Assembly (NCBI RefSeq): GCF_005765165.1
Contig: NZ_VCIW01000003.1
Coordinates: forward strand, 248,001-312,000
Length of the DNA: 64,000 nucleotides
Reading direction: 5' to 3'
Source: Paenibacillus antri
GTDB lineage: Bacteria; Bacillota; Bacilli; Paenibacillales; YIM-B00363
Below, piece after piece: positions 9,007-18,057 of the stretch. The notes under the pieces were generated by a model. The model did not search any database and was not told where the DNA came from. It worked only from the letters and a program-made list of their open reading frames with translations. Position 1 is the stretch's first letter, and every line of letters starts with the position of its first letter. A program made the position numbers and the translations under genes.

Positions 9007-10569
9007 ATGATGTACCCAGATCGCGAATCGTTCGGGCGGTTCGCCCGCGATTACAACTTGATTCCGGTGACGCGCACGCTGCTCGCCGACACGGAGACGC
9101 CGATCCGCGTGTTCCAGCAGTTCAGCGAGGAGCCGCACGCGTTCTTGCTCGAGAGCGTCGAGGGCGGGGCCAAGTGGGCCCGGTATTCGTTCATCGGCAC
9201 GGACCCGTTCCTCGTCGTCCGAGGCAAGGAAGGCACGCTCGAGGTCGAGCGCCGCGGCACGTACGAGACGTATGCGGAGCAGCCGGTCGATTTCCTTCGC
9301 GGGATGCTGGACCAATACCGAAGCCCGCAGTACGACGGCTTTCCTCGGTTCATGGGCGGGGCCGTCGGATTTTTCGGCTACGATCTGCTCCGGTATTACG
9401 AGAAGAAGCTGCCGCCGCATCGCGTCGACGATCTGAAGATGAACGACGTGCAATTTATGTTCTGCGACCAACTGATCGTGTTCGACCACTTGAAGCAGCA
9501 TATGGTCGTCGTCGCCAACGCGCACGTGCCGCATGGCGCAGACGAAGCTCGGCTGGACGAAGCGTACCGCGACGCGGAAGCGAGAATCGACGCGACGATC
9601 GCGAGATTGCAGGGCGGCGGAGGGACGGCGGTCAACGCGTTCACGCCGCGATCGCCGCAGGAACCGGCGGCGATTCGAGCCGAGGAGCTCAAGTCGAATT
9701 TAACGAAGGAAGCGTTCCTCGCGAACGTCGTCAAGGCGAAGGAGTACATTCGCGCCGGGGACATTTTCCAAGTGGTGTTGTCGCAAAGATTCGAGATGGA
9801 AACCGCCGTCTCCCCGCTGCACGTGTACCGCGTGCTGCGGACGATGAATCCGTCCCCTTACATGTATTATTTGAAAATGGGCGAAGAGCGCATCGTCGGC
9901 GCGTCGCCGGAGCTGCTCGTCCGCGTCGAAGGCGGCAAGGTGCAAACCCGGCCGATCGCGGGGACGAGACCGCGGGGCAAGTCGGCGGAAGCGGACGCGG
10001 CCCTCGAGCGAGAGCTGCTCGCCGACGAGAAGGAGCTCGCGGAGCATCTGATGCTCGTCGACCTCGGACGCAACGACATCGGCCGCGTGTCCGTGCCGGG
10101 CACGGTGAAGGTCGACGCTTACATGGAGATCGAACGTTACTCGCACGTCATGCATATCGTCTCGAACGTCTCCGGCACGATGCGGGAGGATAAAGATTTC
10201 TACGACGCCTTCCTATCGTGCATGCCGGCGGGAACGGTGTCGGGCGCGCCGAAGCTGCGGGCGATGGAAATCATCGCGGAGCTGGAACAGGAAGCGCGCG
10301 GCGCGTACGCCGGAGCGATCGGATACTTAGGCTTCTCGGGCAACCTCGACACGTGCATCACGATCCGGACGATCGTCTTCCGCGAGGGCAAGGCGTACGT
10401 GCAGGCCGGCGCGGGCATCGTCTGGGATTCCGTGCCGGAGAAGGAATACGAGGAGACGGTGAACAAGGCGAAGGCGAGTCTGACGGCCATCAAGACGGCC
10501 GAGAGCATCTTCGGCGCCTCGAACCGCGAATCGGTCACCGTGAATCAAGACTACTACGCAAAGCCCTAG
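9007..10569 (+). CDS. trpE: anthranilate synthase component I
   Basis: Chorismate plus ammonia to anthranilate. LLES at residues 47-50 belongs to the tryptophan feedback site; the chorismate-binding domain occupies the C-terminal half with QVVLSQRFE, NPSPYMYYLKM, IAGTRPRGK and SCMPAGTVSGAPKLRAMEII. 520 aa. GGAGG at 8995-8999 fits the ATG at 9007. No trpG follows, so the glutamine amidotransferase is presumably shared with the folate operon, as in B. subtilis. Confidence 0.97.
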   Translation: MMYPDRESFGRFARDYNLIPVTRTLLADTETPIRVFQQFSEEPHAFLLESVEGGAKWARYSFIGTDPFLVVRGKEGTLEVERRGTYETYAEQPVDFLRGMLDQYRSPQYDGFPRFMGGAVGFFGYDLLRYYEKKLPPHRVDDLKMNDVQFMFCDQLIVFDHLKQHMVVVANAHVPHGADEARLDEAYRDAEARIDATIARLQGGGGTAVNAFTPRSPQEPAAIRAEELKSNLTKEAFLANVVKAKEYIRAGDIFQVVLSQRFEMETAVSPLHVYRVLRTMNPSPYMYYLKMGEERIVGASPELLVRVEGGKVQTRPIAGTRPRGKSAEADAALERELLADEKELAEHLMLVDLGRNDIGRVSVPGTVKVDAYMEIERYSHVMHIVSNVSGTMREDKDFYDAFLSCMPAGTVSGAPKLRAMEIIAELEQEARGAYAGAIGYLGFSGNLDTCITIRTIVFREGKAYVQAGAGIVWDSVPEKEYEETVNKAKASLTAIKTAESIFGASNRESVTVNQDYYAKP

Positions 10570-10584
10570 GGGAGGGGACGGACG

Positions 10585-11625
10585 ATGAGCGAATCGGTAA
10601 TGAAGTCTGCGCTCGCGACGCTGCTGGACGGAAGGCCGCTGACGCGGACGGAAGCGCAAGAAGTCATGGGGACGATCATGGACGGCGAGGCGACGCCCGC
10701 TCAGATCGGAGGGCTGCTCTCTTTGCTTCGGGTGAAGGGCGAGACGGCCGAGGAGGTCGCCGGCTTCGCGGAAGGCATGCGGTCGCGCGTGAACCGCGTT
10801 CCGACGCTGCAGGAGGGGCTGCTCGATACGTGCGGCACCGGCGGCGACGGTCAGCATACGTTCAATATTTCGACGACGGCCGCCCTCGTCGCCGCCGCGG
10901 GCGGCGTACGCGTCGCGAAGCACGGCAACCGGGCGATGTCGAGCAAGAGCGGCAGCGCCGACGTATTGGAGGCGCTCGGCGTGAACATCGAGCTCGGCCG
11001 GGAACAAGCGGCGGAATGCCTTCGCGAGGCGGGGCTTTGCTTCATGTTCGCCCAAGTGTACCACCCGTCGATGCGGCATGCCGCGGCGCCCCGGAAGGAG
11101 CTCGGCTTCCGCACGGTGTTTAACCTGCTCGGACCGTTAACGAATCCCGCCGGCGCGGACCGGCAGCTGCTCGGCGTCTATGACCGGGAGAAGACGGAGC
11201 TGATGGCCCATGTGCTTCGCAAGCTCGGGACCGTGCGGGCGCTCGTCGTCGGCAGCCACGACGGTCTGGACGAAATAAGCTTATCGGCGCCGACGCGGGT
11301 GACGGAGCTGAAGGACGGCCACCTCCGGACGTACGATATTACGCCGGACGATCTAGGGCTGCGGCCGTGCGCCGTGGCCGACATCGTCGGCGGAGACGCC
11401 GCGGAGAACGCCGAGAAGGTGCGCATCGTCCTCTCCGGCGAGAAGGGGCCGTACCGCGACATCGTGCTTGCGAACGCGGGCGCATGCTTCTATGTGTCCG
11501 GCCTGAGCGGCACGCTGCAGGAAGGCGTGAAGCGTGCCGCGGACGCGATCGATTCGGGCGCCGCGGCGCGCAAGCTGGACCAATTGGTGAAGACGACGGA
11601 GGCGCTGAGACATGTTTCTCGATAA
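10585..11625 (+). CDS. trpD: anthranilate phosphoribosyltransferase
   Basis: Joins anthranilate to PRPP. PRPP-binding segment DTCGTGGDGQHTFNIST near 81-97 and KHGNRAMSSKSGSADVLEALG near 112-132 are diagnostic. 346 aa. GGGGAGGGG precedes the ATG. Its end overlaps trpC by 14 bases. Confidence 0.97.
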   Translation: MSESVMKSALATLLDGRPLTRTEAQEVMGTIMDGEATPAQIGGLLSLLRVKGETAEEVAGFAEGMRSRVNRVPTLQEGLLDTCGTGGDGQHTFNISTTAALVAAAGGVRVAKHGNRAMSSKSGSADVLEALGVNIELGREQAAECLREAGLCFMFAQVYHPSMRHAAAPRKELGFRTVFNLLGPLTNPAGADRQLLGVYDREKTELMAHVLRKLGTVRALVVGSHDGLDEISLSAPTRVTELKDGHLRTYDITPDDLGLRPCAVADIVGGDAAENAEKVRIVLSGEKGPYRDIVLANAGACFYVSGLSGTLQEGVKRAADAIDSGAAARKLDQLVKTTEALRHVSR

Positions 11626-12406
11626 GATCGTAGCGGTAAAAAAACAAGAAGTCGAGCGGCTGAAGTCGTCGACGAGCGTCGCCGAGCTGGAGCGGAACAT
11701 CGCGGCCATGCCGGCGACGCTAGGGTTTCGATCGGCGCTCGTCGAGCGCGCGAACCGGCCGATGGGGCTCATCGCCGAAGTGAAGAAGGCGTCGCCGTCG
11801 AAGGGGCTGATCCGCCCCGACTTCGATCCGGTGGCGATCGCCGAGGCGTACGAGCGAGCGGGCGCGGACTGCTTGTCCGTCTTGACGGACGAGCCGCACT
11901 TCCAAGGCGCTAACTCGTACTTGACCGCGGTTCGCGCCGCGGTCGGTCTGCCCTTGCTGCGGAAAGACTTCACGATCGATCCGATTCATATTTACGAAGC
12001 TCGCGCGATCGGGGCGGACGCGATCTTGCTCATCGCGGCGATCTTGTCGAAGGAAGAGCTTCGCTCCTTCCTCTCGGAAGCGGCGGGGCTGGGCCTGGAC
12101 GCGATCGTCGAGGTGCACGACCGCGAGGAGCTGGACGTCGCTCTGGAGCTCGGCGCCGATCTCGTGGGCATCAACAATAGAAATTTAAAGACGTTCGCGA
12201 CCGATCTCGCGGTGACGGAGGAGCTGCTTCGGACGATCCCGAAGGATCGCTTCGTCATCAGCGAGAGCGGCCTCTCGAAGCCGGAGGACGTGGCGCGCGT
12301 CTCCGCGGCCGGCGCCCGCGCGGTGCTCGTCGGAGAGCACTTCATGCGCCAGCCGGACGTAGCCGAGGCGGTCGCCGCGCTCATGGGCGAGCCGGCCGCG
12401 CGATGA
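11612..12406 (+). CDS. trpC: indole-3-glycerol phosphate synthase
   Basis: TIM-barrel enzyme that closes the indole ring. Seen: [15 protein letters not shown] (catalytic Lys, near 50-64), [17 protein letters not shown] (near 114-130), [11 protein letters not shown] (near 185-195) and [12 protein letters not shown]. 264 aa. Start lies inside trpD; end overlaps trpF as ATGA. Confidence 0.97.
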   Translation: MFLDKIVAVKKQEVERLKSSTSVAELERNIAAMPATLGFRSALVERANRPMGLIAEVKKASPSKGLIRPDFDPVAIAEAYERAGADCLSVLTDEPHFQGANSYLTAVRAAVGLPLLRKDFTIDPIHIYEARAIGADAILLIAAILSKEELRSFLSEAAGLGLDAIVEVHDREELDVALELGADLVGINNRNLKTFATDLAVTEELLRTIPKDRFVISESGLSKPEDVARVSAAGARAVLVGEHFMRQPDVAEAVAALMGEPAAR

Positions 12407-13077
12407 GCGCGCCGCTGCTGAAGGTGTGCGGCCTGCGGGACGCGGCGACCGCCGCCTCCGCCGCGCCGCTCGCGATCGATTACATCGGCTTCATGTTCGT
12501 CGCGACGAGCAAGCGCCGCGTAACGGCGGAAGACGCGCGCGTCATGATCGAGGCGATGCGGGCCGCCGGCGGGCGGCAGAAGTTCGTCGGGGTGTTCGTC
12601 GACCCGACGATCGAGGAGCTCGAAGCGCTGCTCGCCGACTCGCCGCTCGACGTGCTGCAGCTGCACGGCGCGGAATCGCCGGCGTTCGTGCGCGAGTGCC
12701 GCTCCCGGTTCCCTGGCGTCGCGGTGTGGAAGGTGATGGGCATCGCGGGCGAGGCGGAGCACGGCGACGACGCTGTCGAGGCGCGCCTCGCGCCGTACGG
12801 CGATTTGCTCGACGCCTTGCTGCTGGATACCTTCGATCCCGTCGTCGGCGGCGGCACGGGGCGGACGTTCCGCTGGGACGTGATCCCGGCGTATCGGCGA
12901 TGGACGCAGGCGCAAGGCATTCCGTTGTTCGCCGCTGGCGGATTGCACGAGGGGAACGTCGGCGAACTGCTCGCCGCGGGCATCGTCGACGGCGTCGACG
13001 TCTCGAGCGGCGTGGAGACGGACGGCGCGAAGGATCTAGACAAGATACGTACATTCGTGAAAAGGGTGAAACCATAA
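12403..13077 (+). CDS. trpF: phosphoribosylanthranilate isomerase
   Basis: Amadori rearrangement step of tryptophan synthesis. Signatures KVCGLRD (catalytic Cys9 region), [25 protein letters not shown] and the phosphate-binding [11 protein letters not shown]. 224 aa. Overlaps trpC (ATGA) and its TAA shares a base with the trpB ATG. Confidence 0.96.
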   Translation: MSAPLLKVCGLRDAATAASAAPLAIDYIGFMFVATSKRRVTAEDARVMIEAMRAAGGRQKFVGVFVDPTIEELEALLADSPLDVLQLHGAESPAFVRECRSRFPGVAVWKVMGIAGEAEHGDDAVEARLAPYGDLLDALLLDTFDPVVGGGTGRTFRWDVIPAYRRWTQAQGIPLFAAGGLHEGNVGELLAAGIVDGVDVSSGVETDGAKDLDKIRTFVKRVKP

Positions 13078-14279
13078 TGGCGATTTCGTTCGTTCCCGAC
13101 AATCAAGGCCGCTTCGGCAAGTTCGGCGGGCGCTTCGTGCCGGAGACGTTGATGAACGCGCTTCTCGAGCTCGAGGAAGCGTACGCGCATTATTCGAAGG
13201 ATGAGTCGTTCCAACAGGAAGTCCAGGAGCTCTACCGACAATATTCGGGCCGGCCGACGCCGCTGTATTACGCGGAACGGCTCTCCGAGCATCTCGGCGG
13301 GGCGCGCATCTACCTGAAGCGGGAAGACCTGAATCACACAGGCGCTCATAAGATCAACAACACGATCGGGCAAGGCGTGCTCGCGAAGCGGATGGGCAAG
13401 AAGAAGGTCATCGCCGAAACCGGCGCGGGCCAACACGGCGTCGCGTCCGCGACGATCGCGGCGCTGCTCGGCATGGAGTGCAAAGTGTTCATGGGCGAAG
13501 AAGACACGAAGCGACAGCAGTTGAACGTGTTCCGGATGAACCTGCTCGGCGCGGAAGTCGTTCCGGTCACGTCGGGCTCGCGCACGCTGAAGGACGCGGG
13601 CAACGAAGCGCTTCGTTATTGGGTCAGCCACGTCGACGACACGTTCTACATTCTCGGCTCCGTCGTCGGGCCGCACCCGTATCCGATGATGGTGCGCGAC
13701 TTCCAGCGCATTATCGGCGACGAGACGAAGTCGCAGATGCTTAGGGACCACGGCCGGCTGCCTGACGCGATCGTCGCCTGCGTCGGCGGCGGCAGCAACG
13801 CGATGGGCATCTTCTACCCGTTCGTGGACGACGCCGACGTGCGATTGATCGGCGTCGAGGCGGCCGGCGAAGGCGTCGATACGGAGCGGCACGCCGCGAC
13901 GATGACGCACGGGACGGCAGGCGTCTTCCAAGGCTCGATGAGCTATCTGCTGCAGGACGAGCACGGCCAAGTGCAAGAGGCGCATTCGATCTCCGCGGGA
14001 CTCGACTATCCGGGCATCGGTCCGGAGCACTCGTACTTGAAGGACATCGGACGGGCGGAGTACGTCCCTGCCAGCGACGCGGAAGCGCTCGAGGCGCTGC
14101 AGCTGCTCTCCCGGAAGGAGGGCATCATTCCGGCGCTCGAATCGGCACATGCGATCGCGCACGTACTCCGGCTGGCGCCGACGATGTCCAAGGATCAAAT
14201 CATCGTCGCGAATTTGTCCGGCCGCGGCGACAAAGACGTCGAGTCGATCATGAAGTATTTGGGAGGGACCGTGCGATGA
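13077..14279 (+). CDS. trpB: tryptophan synthase beta chain
   Basis: PLP enzyme joining indole and serine. The true start is the ATG at 13077, sharing an A with the trpF stop; the open frame extends far upstream inside trpF but that part is only an overlap of reading frames. Lys92 in [14 protein letters not shown] forms the Schiff base, and GGGSNAMG binds the PLP phosphate. 400 aa, normal. Confidence 0.97.
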   Translation: MAISFVPDNQGRFGKFGGRFVPETLMNALLELEEAYAHYSKDESFQQEVQELYRQYSGRPTPLYYAERLSEHLGGARIYLKREDLNHTGAHKINNTIGQGVLAKRMGKKKVIAETGAGQHGVASATIAALLGMECKVFMGEEDTKRQQLNVFRMNLLGAEVVPVTSGSRTLKDAGNEALRYWVSHVDDTFYILGSVVGPHPYPMMVRDFQRIIGDETKSQMLRDHGRLPDAIVACVGGGSNAMGIFYPFVDDADVRLIGVEAAGEGVDTERHAATMTHGTAGVFQGSMSYLLQDEHGQVQEAHSISAGLDYPGIGPEHSYLKDIGRAEYVPASDAEALEALQLLSRKEGIIPALESAHAIAHVLRLAPTMSKDQIIVANLSGRGDKDVESIMKYLGGTVR

Positions 14280-15112
14280 CCGTGGAAAACGTAGCCGTGA
14301 ACGCTATCGATACGACGTTCGCCGCATTGAAGGCGGAAGGCCGGACGGCGCTCATTCCGTTCCTTACGATCGGCGACCCGGATCTGGACGCGTCGCTCGC
14401 GTTGATCCGCGAGCTGGAAGCGGCCAGCGCGGACATGATCGAGCTCGGCGTGCCGTATTCCGACCCGCTGGCCGACGGCCCGGTCATCCAGCGGGCGTCG
14501 CAGCGCGCCTTGAGCGGCCGGCTGACGACGATTCTGGACGTGATCGGGATCGCGCAGCGCGCGAAGGAAGAGGGCGTGAAGCTGCCTTTCATATTGTTTA
14601 CTTACTACAATCCTATTCTGCAGCTCGGCTTCGACCGCTTCTTCGACCTGCTGAAGGCGAACAACATTTCCGGCATGATCGTTCCGGATCTGCCGATCGA
14701 AGAAGACGAGGAGCTTCGCGGACTCGCGGAGTCGCACGGACTTCATCTCATTCCGCTCGTCGCTCCGACGTCGAGCCAGCGGGTGAGCGCGATCTCGAAG
14801 AAGGCGCGGGGCTTCGTCTACTGCGTCTCGTCGCTCGGCGTCACGGGGGAACGCTCCTCGTTCGCGAACGATATCGACGCGTTCCTCGATACGGTGCGCG
14901 GCTCGACCGACGTGCCGATCGCGATCGGCTTCGGCATCTCGAACCGGGAGCAGGTCGCCCGCTTCGAAGGCCGCTGCGACGGCGTCATCGTCGGCAGCGC
15001 GATCGTGCGCAAGATCGAAGAGCAGGAGGAGAAGCTCCGCAATCCCGCCACGCGGGCCGAAGGGGCTCGCGCGGTCGGCGACTTCGTGCGGGAGCTGAAA
15101 GGCGCGAAATAA
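14276..15112 (+). CDS. trpA: tryptophan synthase alpha chain
   Basis: Cleaves indole-3-glycerol phosphate to indole, passed to TrpB. Catalytic acids are Glu56 ([18 protein letters not shown]) and Asp67 in the same stretch; [10 protein letters not shown] binds phosphate. 278 aa. Coupled to trpB via ATGA. Confidence 0.97.
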   Translation: MTVENVAVNAIDTTFAALKAEGRTALIPFLTIGDPDLDASLALIRELEAASADMIELGVPYSDPLADGPVIQRASQRALSGRLTTILDVIGIAQRAKEEGVKLPFILFTYYNPILQLGFDRFFDLLKANNISGMIVPDLPIEEDEELRGLAESHGLHLIPLVAPTSSQRVSAISKKARGFVYCVSSLGVTGERSSFANDIDAFLDTVRGSTDVPIAIGFGISNREQVARFEGRCDGVIVGSAIVRKIEEQEEKLRNPATRAEGARAVGDFVRELKGAK

Positions 15113-15193
15113 GCGTGGATGCGGTTCGCCGGATGCGATACAATGGTTGTATTATTTTCACATGACAGTAATGGGTTAGGAGTGGGTTCGAGG

Positions 15194-16303
15194 ATGCAAC
15201 CGAAAGCGAGAATCATGCACCTGCCGGTATACCAGCCCGGCAAACCGATCGACGAAGTGAAGCGGGAGCTCGGTCTGACCGACGTCATCAAGCTCGCTTC
15301 CAACGAAAATCCGTTCGGCTGCTCGCCGAAGGCGAAAGAAGCGATCATCGCGCACGTGGATCAAGCGAACATCTATCCGGACGGCGCCAGCGTCGAACTG
15401 AAAAGCGCGCTCTCCGCGCTGCACGGCGTGACGCCGGATCAGATCGTCTTCGGCGCGGGCTCCGACGAAGTGATCCTTATGATCGCGCGGGCGTACCTGT
15501 CGCCGGGCGACGAGACGATCATGGCGGATCGGACGTTCCCGCAATATCGTCATAACGCGGAGATCGAAGGCGCGACGGTCGTCGAAGTGCCGCTCAAGGA
15601 CGGGACGCACGACCTCGAGGCGATGCTCGCCGCCGTAACGGACAAGACCAAGGTCGTATGGGTGTGCAACCCGAACAACCCGACGAGCACGATCGTCACG
15701 AAAGACGAAGTCGAATCGTTCCTGGCGCGCGTGCCGTCGAGCGTTATGGTCGTCTTGGATGAGGCGTACATCGAGTACGTCGTCGACGAGCGTTTCCCGA
15801 ACGGCCTCGAGCTCGTGAAGAAGTACCCGAACGTCGTCACGCTGCGGACGTTCTCGAAGGCGTACGGCCTTGCGAGCTTGCGCATCGGTTACGGCATCGG
15901 ACGACCGGAATTGATCAAGTCGATCAATCAAGTGCGGGAGCCGTTCAACACGACCGGCTTCGCGCAAGCCGCGGCGCTCGCCGCCGTGCAGGATCAAGCG
16001 TTCATCGACGGCTGCCGCAAGGCGAACGCCGCAGGCATCGTCTACCTGCGGGAGCAGTTCGACCGGCTGGGCCTCCGCAGCTTCCCGGCGCACGGCAACT
16101 TCGTATTGGTCGATTGCGCCAGGGACGCCAAGACGGTATACGAGGAGCTACTGAAGAAAGGCGTCATCGTTCGCGGAGGCCATACCGCCTCGATCGGCTT
16201 CCCGACCATGATTCGCGTGACGGTCGGGTCCGAAGCGCAAAATCGGACGTTCATCGAAGCGTTGACGGCCGTGCTGCAAGAGACGGCTGTGGCCGCCGAA
16301 TGA
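15194..16303 (+). CDS. hisC: histidinol-phosphate/aromatic aminotransferase
   Basis: Class II PLP aminotransferase; in the Bacillus supraoperon HisC acts both in histidine synthesis and in phenylalanine/tyrosine synthesis. The ATG at 15194 (MQPKARIMHLPVYQPGKPI) is preferred to one 75 bases earlier because it gives the family N-terminus and has AGGAG at 15178-15182. PLP lysine in RTFSKAYGLASLRIGYG; N-Y-P-like NPNNPTST near 157-164. 369 aa. The 81 bases after trpA hold no clear terminator. Overlaps tyrA (ATGA). Confidence 0.95.
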   Translation: MQPKARIMHLPVYQPGKPIDEVKRELGLTDVIKLASNENPFGCSPKAKEAIIAHVDQANIYPDGASVELKSALSALHGVTPDQIVFGAGSDEVILMIARAYLSPGDETIMADRTFPQYRHNAEIEGATVVEVPLKDGTHDLEAMLAAVTDKTKVVWVCNPNNPTSTIVTKDEVESFLARVPSSVMVVLDEAYIEYVVDERFPNGLELVKKYPNVVTLRTFSKAYGLASLRIGYGIGRPELIKSINQVREPFNTTGFAQAAALAAVQDQAFIDGCRKANAAGIVYLREQFDRLGLRSFPAHGNFVLVDCARDAKTVYEELLKKGVIVRGGHTASIGFPTMIRVTVGSEAQNRTFIEALTAVLQETAVAAE

Positions 16304-17391
16304 CGAAAATCGCGATTTTCGGAGTAGGGCTTATCGGCGGGTCGCTGGCGCTGTGCTTCAAGGGGCGCCCCGGCTTCCGCGTCGTGGGCCACTCGCCGAG
16401 GTCCGAATCGGTGCGGAAGTGCGTGGATCGAGGCGTCGTCGACGAAGGGACGACGTCGCTCGAGGAAGCGGCGGCCGATGCCGACTTTTTGTTTCTGTGC
16501 GTGCCGGTCGGCATGCTGAACGATTACTTGGAGGCGTTGTCCCGCTGCCCGCTGAAGCCGGGCGCGGTCATTACCGACGTCGGCAGCACGAAAGGCGAGA
16601 TCGTCGAAGCGGCCTCGCGGCTCTCGTTCGGCGACGCCGTCTTCATCGGCGGCCATCCGATGGCCGGCAAGGAGCGCTCCGGGGTCGAAGCCGCGACGTC
16701 GAAGCTGTTCGAGAACGCCTATTATGTGTTGACTCCGACGTCCTCGACGCCGGAGACGTCCTATAACGCCCTGGTGGAGCTGCTGGCGTATACGAACGCG
16801 AGACTCGTTCGGATGGACGCGCGCACGCACGACGGCATCGTCGGGGCGGTCAGCCACCTGCCGCATATCGTCGCGGCGATGCTCGTCAACTTGGTCGCGC
16901 GCTTGGGCGAGTCGGACGACGGCTACGAGAAGCTGGCCGCCGGGGGCTTCCGCGACATTACGCGGATCGCTTCCGCCGATCCGACGATTTGGCGCGACAT
17001 CTGCGTGAGCAACCGCGAAGTGCTATTGGAACTGCTGCAGGCATGGATCTCGGAGACGGAGCGGTTCATGGACATCCTCCGAGCGGAAGACGGGGAAGGC
17101 ATCGCGGCGCAGTTCCGCACGGCGTCCGCGTTCCGCAGCGCGCTGCCGGAGCGTCGGGTCGGGATCGCGACGACGCACTACGAGTTTTACGTGCAAGTGG
17201 CGGACGAGCCCGGCACGATCGGCAAGCTGACGACGCTGCTCGGCAGCTGGCGCATCAACCTGAGGAACATCGGCATCTTGGAGCCTACGCCGGGCGGACC
17301 GGGATCGCTTCGGATGTCGTTCGGCAACGAGGACGACTTGGGGCGCGCGAAGACGTTGTTGGAACAAGAAGGGTATATCGTGCACTATTAG
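16300..17391 (+). CDS. tyrA: prephenate dehydrogenase with C-terminal ACT domain
   Basis: NAD-dependent oxidative decarboxylation of prephenate in tyrosine synthesis. Rossmann motif IFGVGLIGGSLA at residues 5-16, GGHPMAGKERSGVEAA near 117-132, and catalytic His in AVSHLPHIVAAML. A C-terminal ACT domain (from about residue 290, YEFYVQVADEPGTIGKLT) suggests tyrosine feedback. 363 aa from the ATG overlapping hisC. Last gene of the supraoperon; aroA, which follows in Bacillus, is absent. Confidence 0.95.
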   Translation: MTKIAIFGVGLIGGSLALCFKGRPGFRVVGHSPRSESVRKCVDRGVVDEGTTSLEEAAADADFLFLCVPVGMLNDYLEALSRCPLKPGAVITDVGSTKGEIVEAASRLSFGDAVFIGGHPMAGKERSGVEAATSKLFENAYYVLTPTSSTPETSYNALVELLAYTNARLVRMDARTHDGIVGAVSHLPHIVAAMLVNLVARLGESDDGYEKLAAGGFRDITRIASADPTIWRDICVSNREVLLELLQAWISETERFMDILRAEDGEGIAAQFRTASAFRSALPERRVGIATTHYEFYVQVADEPGTIGKLTTLLGSWRINLRNIGILEPTPGGPGSLRMSFGNEDDLGRAKTLLEQEGYIVHY

Positions 17392-17402
17392 GATGTTGCA
17401 AG

Positions 17403-17428
17403 CCGTCCCGACGAGGGGCGGTTTTTTT
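17403..17428 (+). terminator. terminator of the aromatic supraoperon
   Basis: Stem 17403-17409 with 17415-17421 (7 bp, one G-T), loop GACGA, then seven T. It closes the aro-trp-tyrA transcript 12 bases after the tyrA stop. Confidence 0.88.
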
Positions 17429-17630
17429 CTAGGTTTAGGAAAGCGCGCGCCAAGTAAGCAGATAATAGGTACCCTGTACGCAGAAAGTACGCACTATGTA
17501 CGTAGTTGGTCGCGGGAACGCCTCGGCGGACGGCGGACGAGGGGCAGTCTATTATTTCCGAAAATAAAGTACTTTTCCCCCGGGCGGAGAATAAGTACTC
17601 AAGTACGCAGTAGTGGGCATACGGTACAAC

Positions 17631-17644
17631 TGAAAGCGTTTTAA
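17631..17644 (+). promoter_or_regulatory. cre-like site (CcpA)
   Basis: TGAAAGCGTTTTAA matches the catabolite-responsive element consensus TGWAANCGNTNWCA at every position but one. Its centre is about 50 bases upstream of the predicted start of the promoter at 17653-17681, a placement where CcpA is known to activate in Bacillus (ackA, pta). CcpA binding itself is inferred. Confidence 0.5.
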
Positions 17645-17652
17645 AAAAAGTG

Positions 17653-17681
17653 TTGACAAAATGAAAACGGATACATATACT
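17653..17681 (+). promoter_or_regulatory. near-consensus sigma-A promoter
   Basis: Perfect TTGACA at 17653-17658, 17-bp spacer and TATACT at 17676-17681. No gene with a ribosome-binding site follows before the terminator at 17736-17760, so it appears to drive a short non-coding transcript. Confidence 0.82.
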
Positions 17682-17687
17682 AAAAGT

Positions 17688-17760
17688 ACAGTATGGTTTC
17701 TCTCCACTCCTATCCGATATATGGCACTCTGTGCAACCGCCGCGAGGCGGTCTTTTTTTT
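17688..17760 (+). ncRNA. candidate small RNA of about 70 nt
   Basis: Stretch between the near-consensus promoter (17653-17681) and an intrinsic terminator: stem ACCGCC/GGCGGT (17736-17741 with 17746-17751), GCGA tetraloop and a T-run to 17760. The body includes a small hairpin GCAC/GTGC at 17723-17733. An ATG at 17693 has no Shine-Dalgarno and its frame runs through the terminator, so coding is unlikely. Existence of a stable RNA is inference from promoter plus terminator. Confidence 0.55.
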
Positions 17761-17813
17761 GCCCTTTTCCCCCTGCCCGATGGCTGAATTCGGAGATATT
17801 TTCCAAATAGGGA

Positions 17814-17842
17814 TAGTCAATATATGGAATTTCTAGTACACT
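17814..17842 (+). promoter_or_regulatory. possible promoter before a micro-ORF
   Basis: TAGTCA (17814-17819), 17-bp spacer, TACACT (17837-17842); each hexamer matches consensus at four of six positions. The start would fall near 17849, just before the strong ribosome-binding site at 17854-17860. Confidence 0.35.
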
Positions 17843-17867
17843 AGGGTTTGGCGGAAGGAGGGGAACG

Positions 17868-17915
17868 TTGGGAATTGTCGAAACAAGCAGGATTTCTACG
17901 AAGAAACACGAATAA
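17868..17915 (+). CDS. possible 15-residue micropeptide
   Basis: A perfect AAGGAGG at 17854-17860 is followed seven bases later by TTG and a 15-codon frame, MGIVETSRISTKKHE, ending TAA at 17913-17915. It lies about 140 bases upstream of the ECF sigma gene. The strength of the ribosome site in otherwise non-coding DNA is the only evidence; it could be a leader peptide or an uncharacterised micropeptide. Confidence 0.35.
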   Translation: MGIVETSRISTKKHE

Positions 17916-17980
17916 TCTTTACATATCGCTATGTTGACAATAGGCGAATCGAACTAATTTATTTTATGAAATAAGGTACC

Positions 17981-18007
17981 GCAACTTTTCCGTTCGGGGA
18001 TGGTATA
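17981..18007 (+). promoter_or_regulatory. candidate ECF-sigma promoter (autoregulation)
   Basis: GCAAC at 17981-17985, 16-bp spacer and GGTATA at 18002-18007, resembling the AAC-containing -35 and GTA-containing -10 of ECF promoters. It lies about 50 bases upstream of the ECF sigma gene, where autoregulatory promoters are usual. Promoter selectivity of this sigma is not known. Confidence 0.5.
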
Positions 18008-18057
18008 CACTTGTAGCCGAACGGAATCGCGCACGGAAACCGGCAAGGAGGTTTTCC

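Larger units (their letters stand above)
17469..17689. repeat. cluster of GTAC motifs, part of it an 11-bp iteron
   Basis: GTAC occurs at 17469, 17476, 17487, 17498, 17569, 17595, 17603, 17624 and 17686, nine times in 221 bp where about one is expected. Three of them (17476, 17487, 17498) begin GTACG-A-containing units on an exact 11-bp period, i.e. on the same DNA face, and AGTACGCA occurs at 17486 and 17602. The cluster ends in the promoter at 17653-17681, so it may be an operator array for an unidentified regulator. Confidence 0.5.

Noticed and set aside
12426-13076. 217-residue N-terminal extension of TrpB
   Set aside because: It overlaps trpF in another frame, is Arg-rich and has no homology; the family start is the ATG at 13077.
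17693-17833. 46-codon ORF starting at ATG 17693
   Set aside because: No Shine-Dalgarno and it would be translated through an intrinsic terminator.
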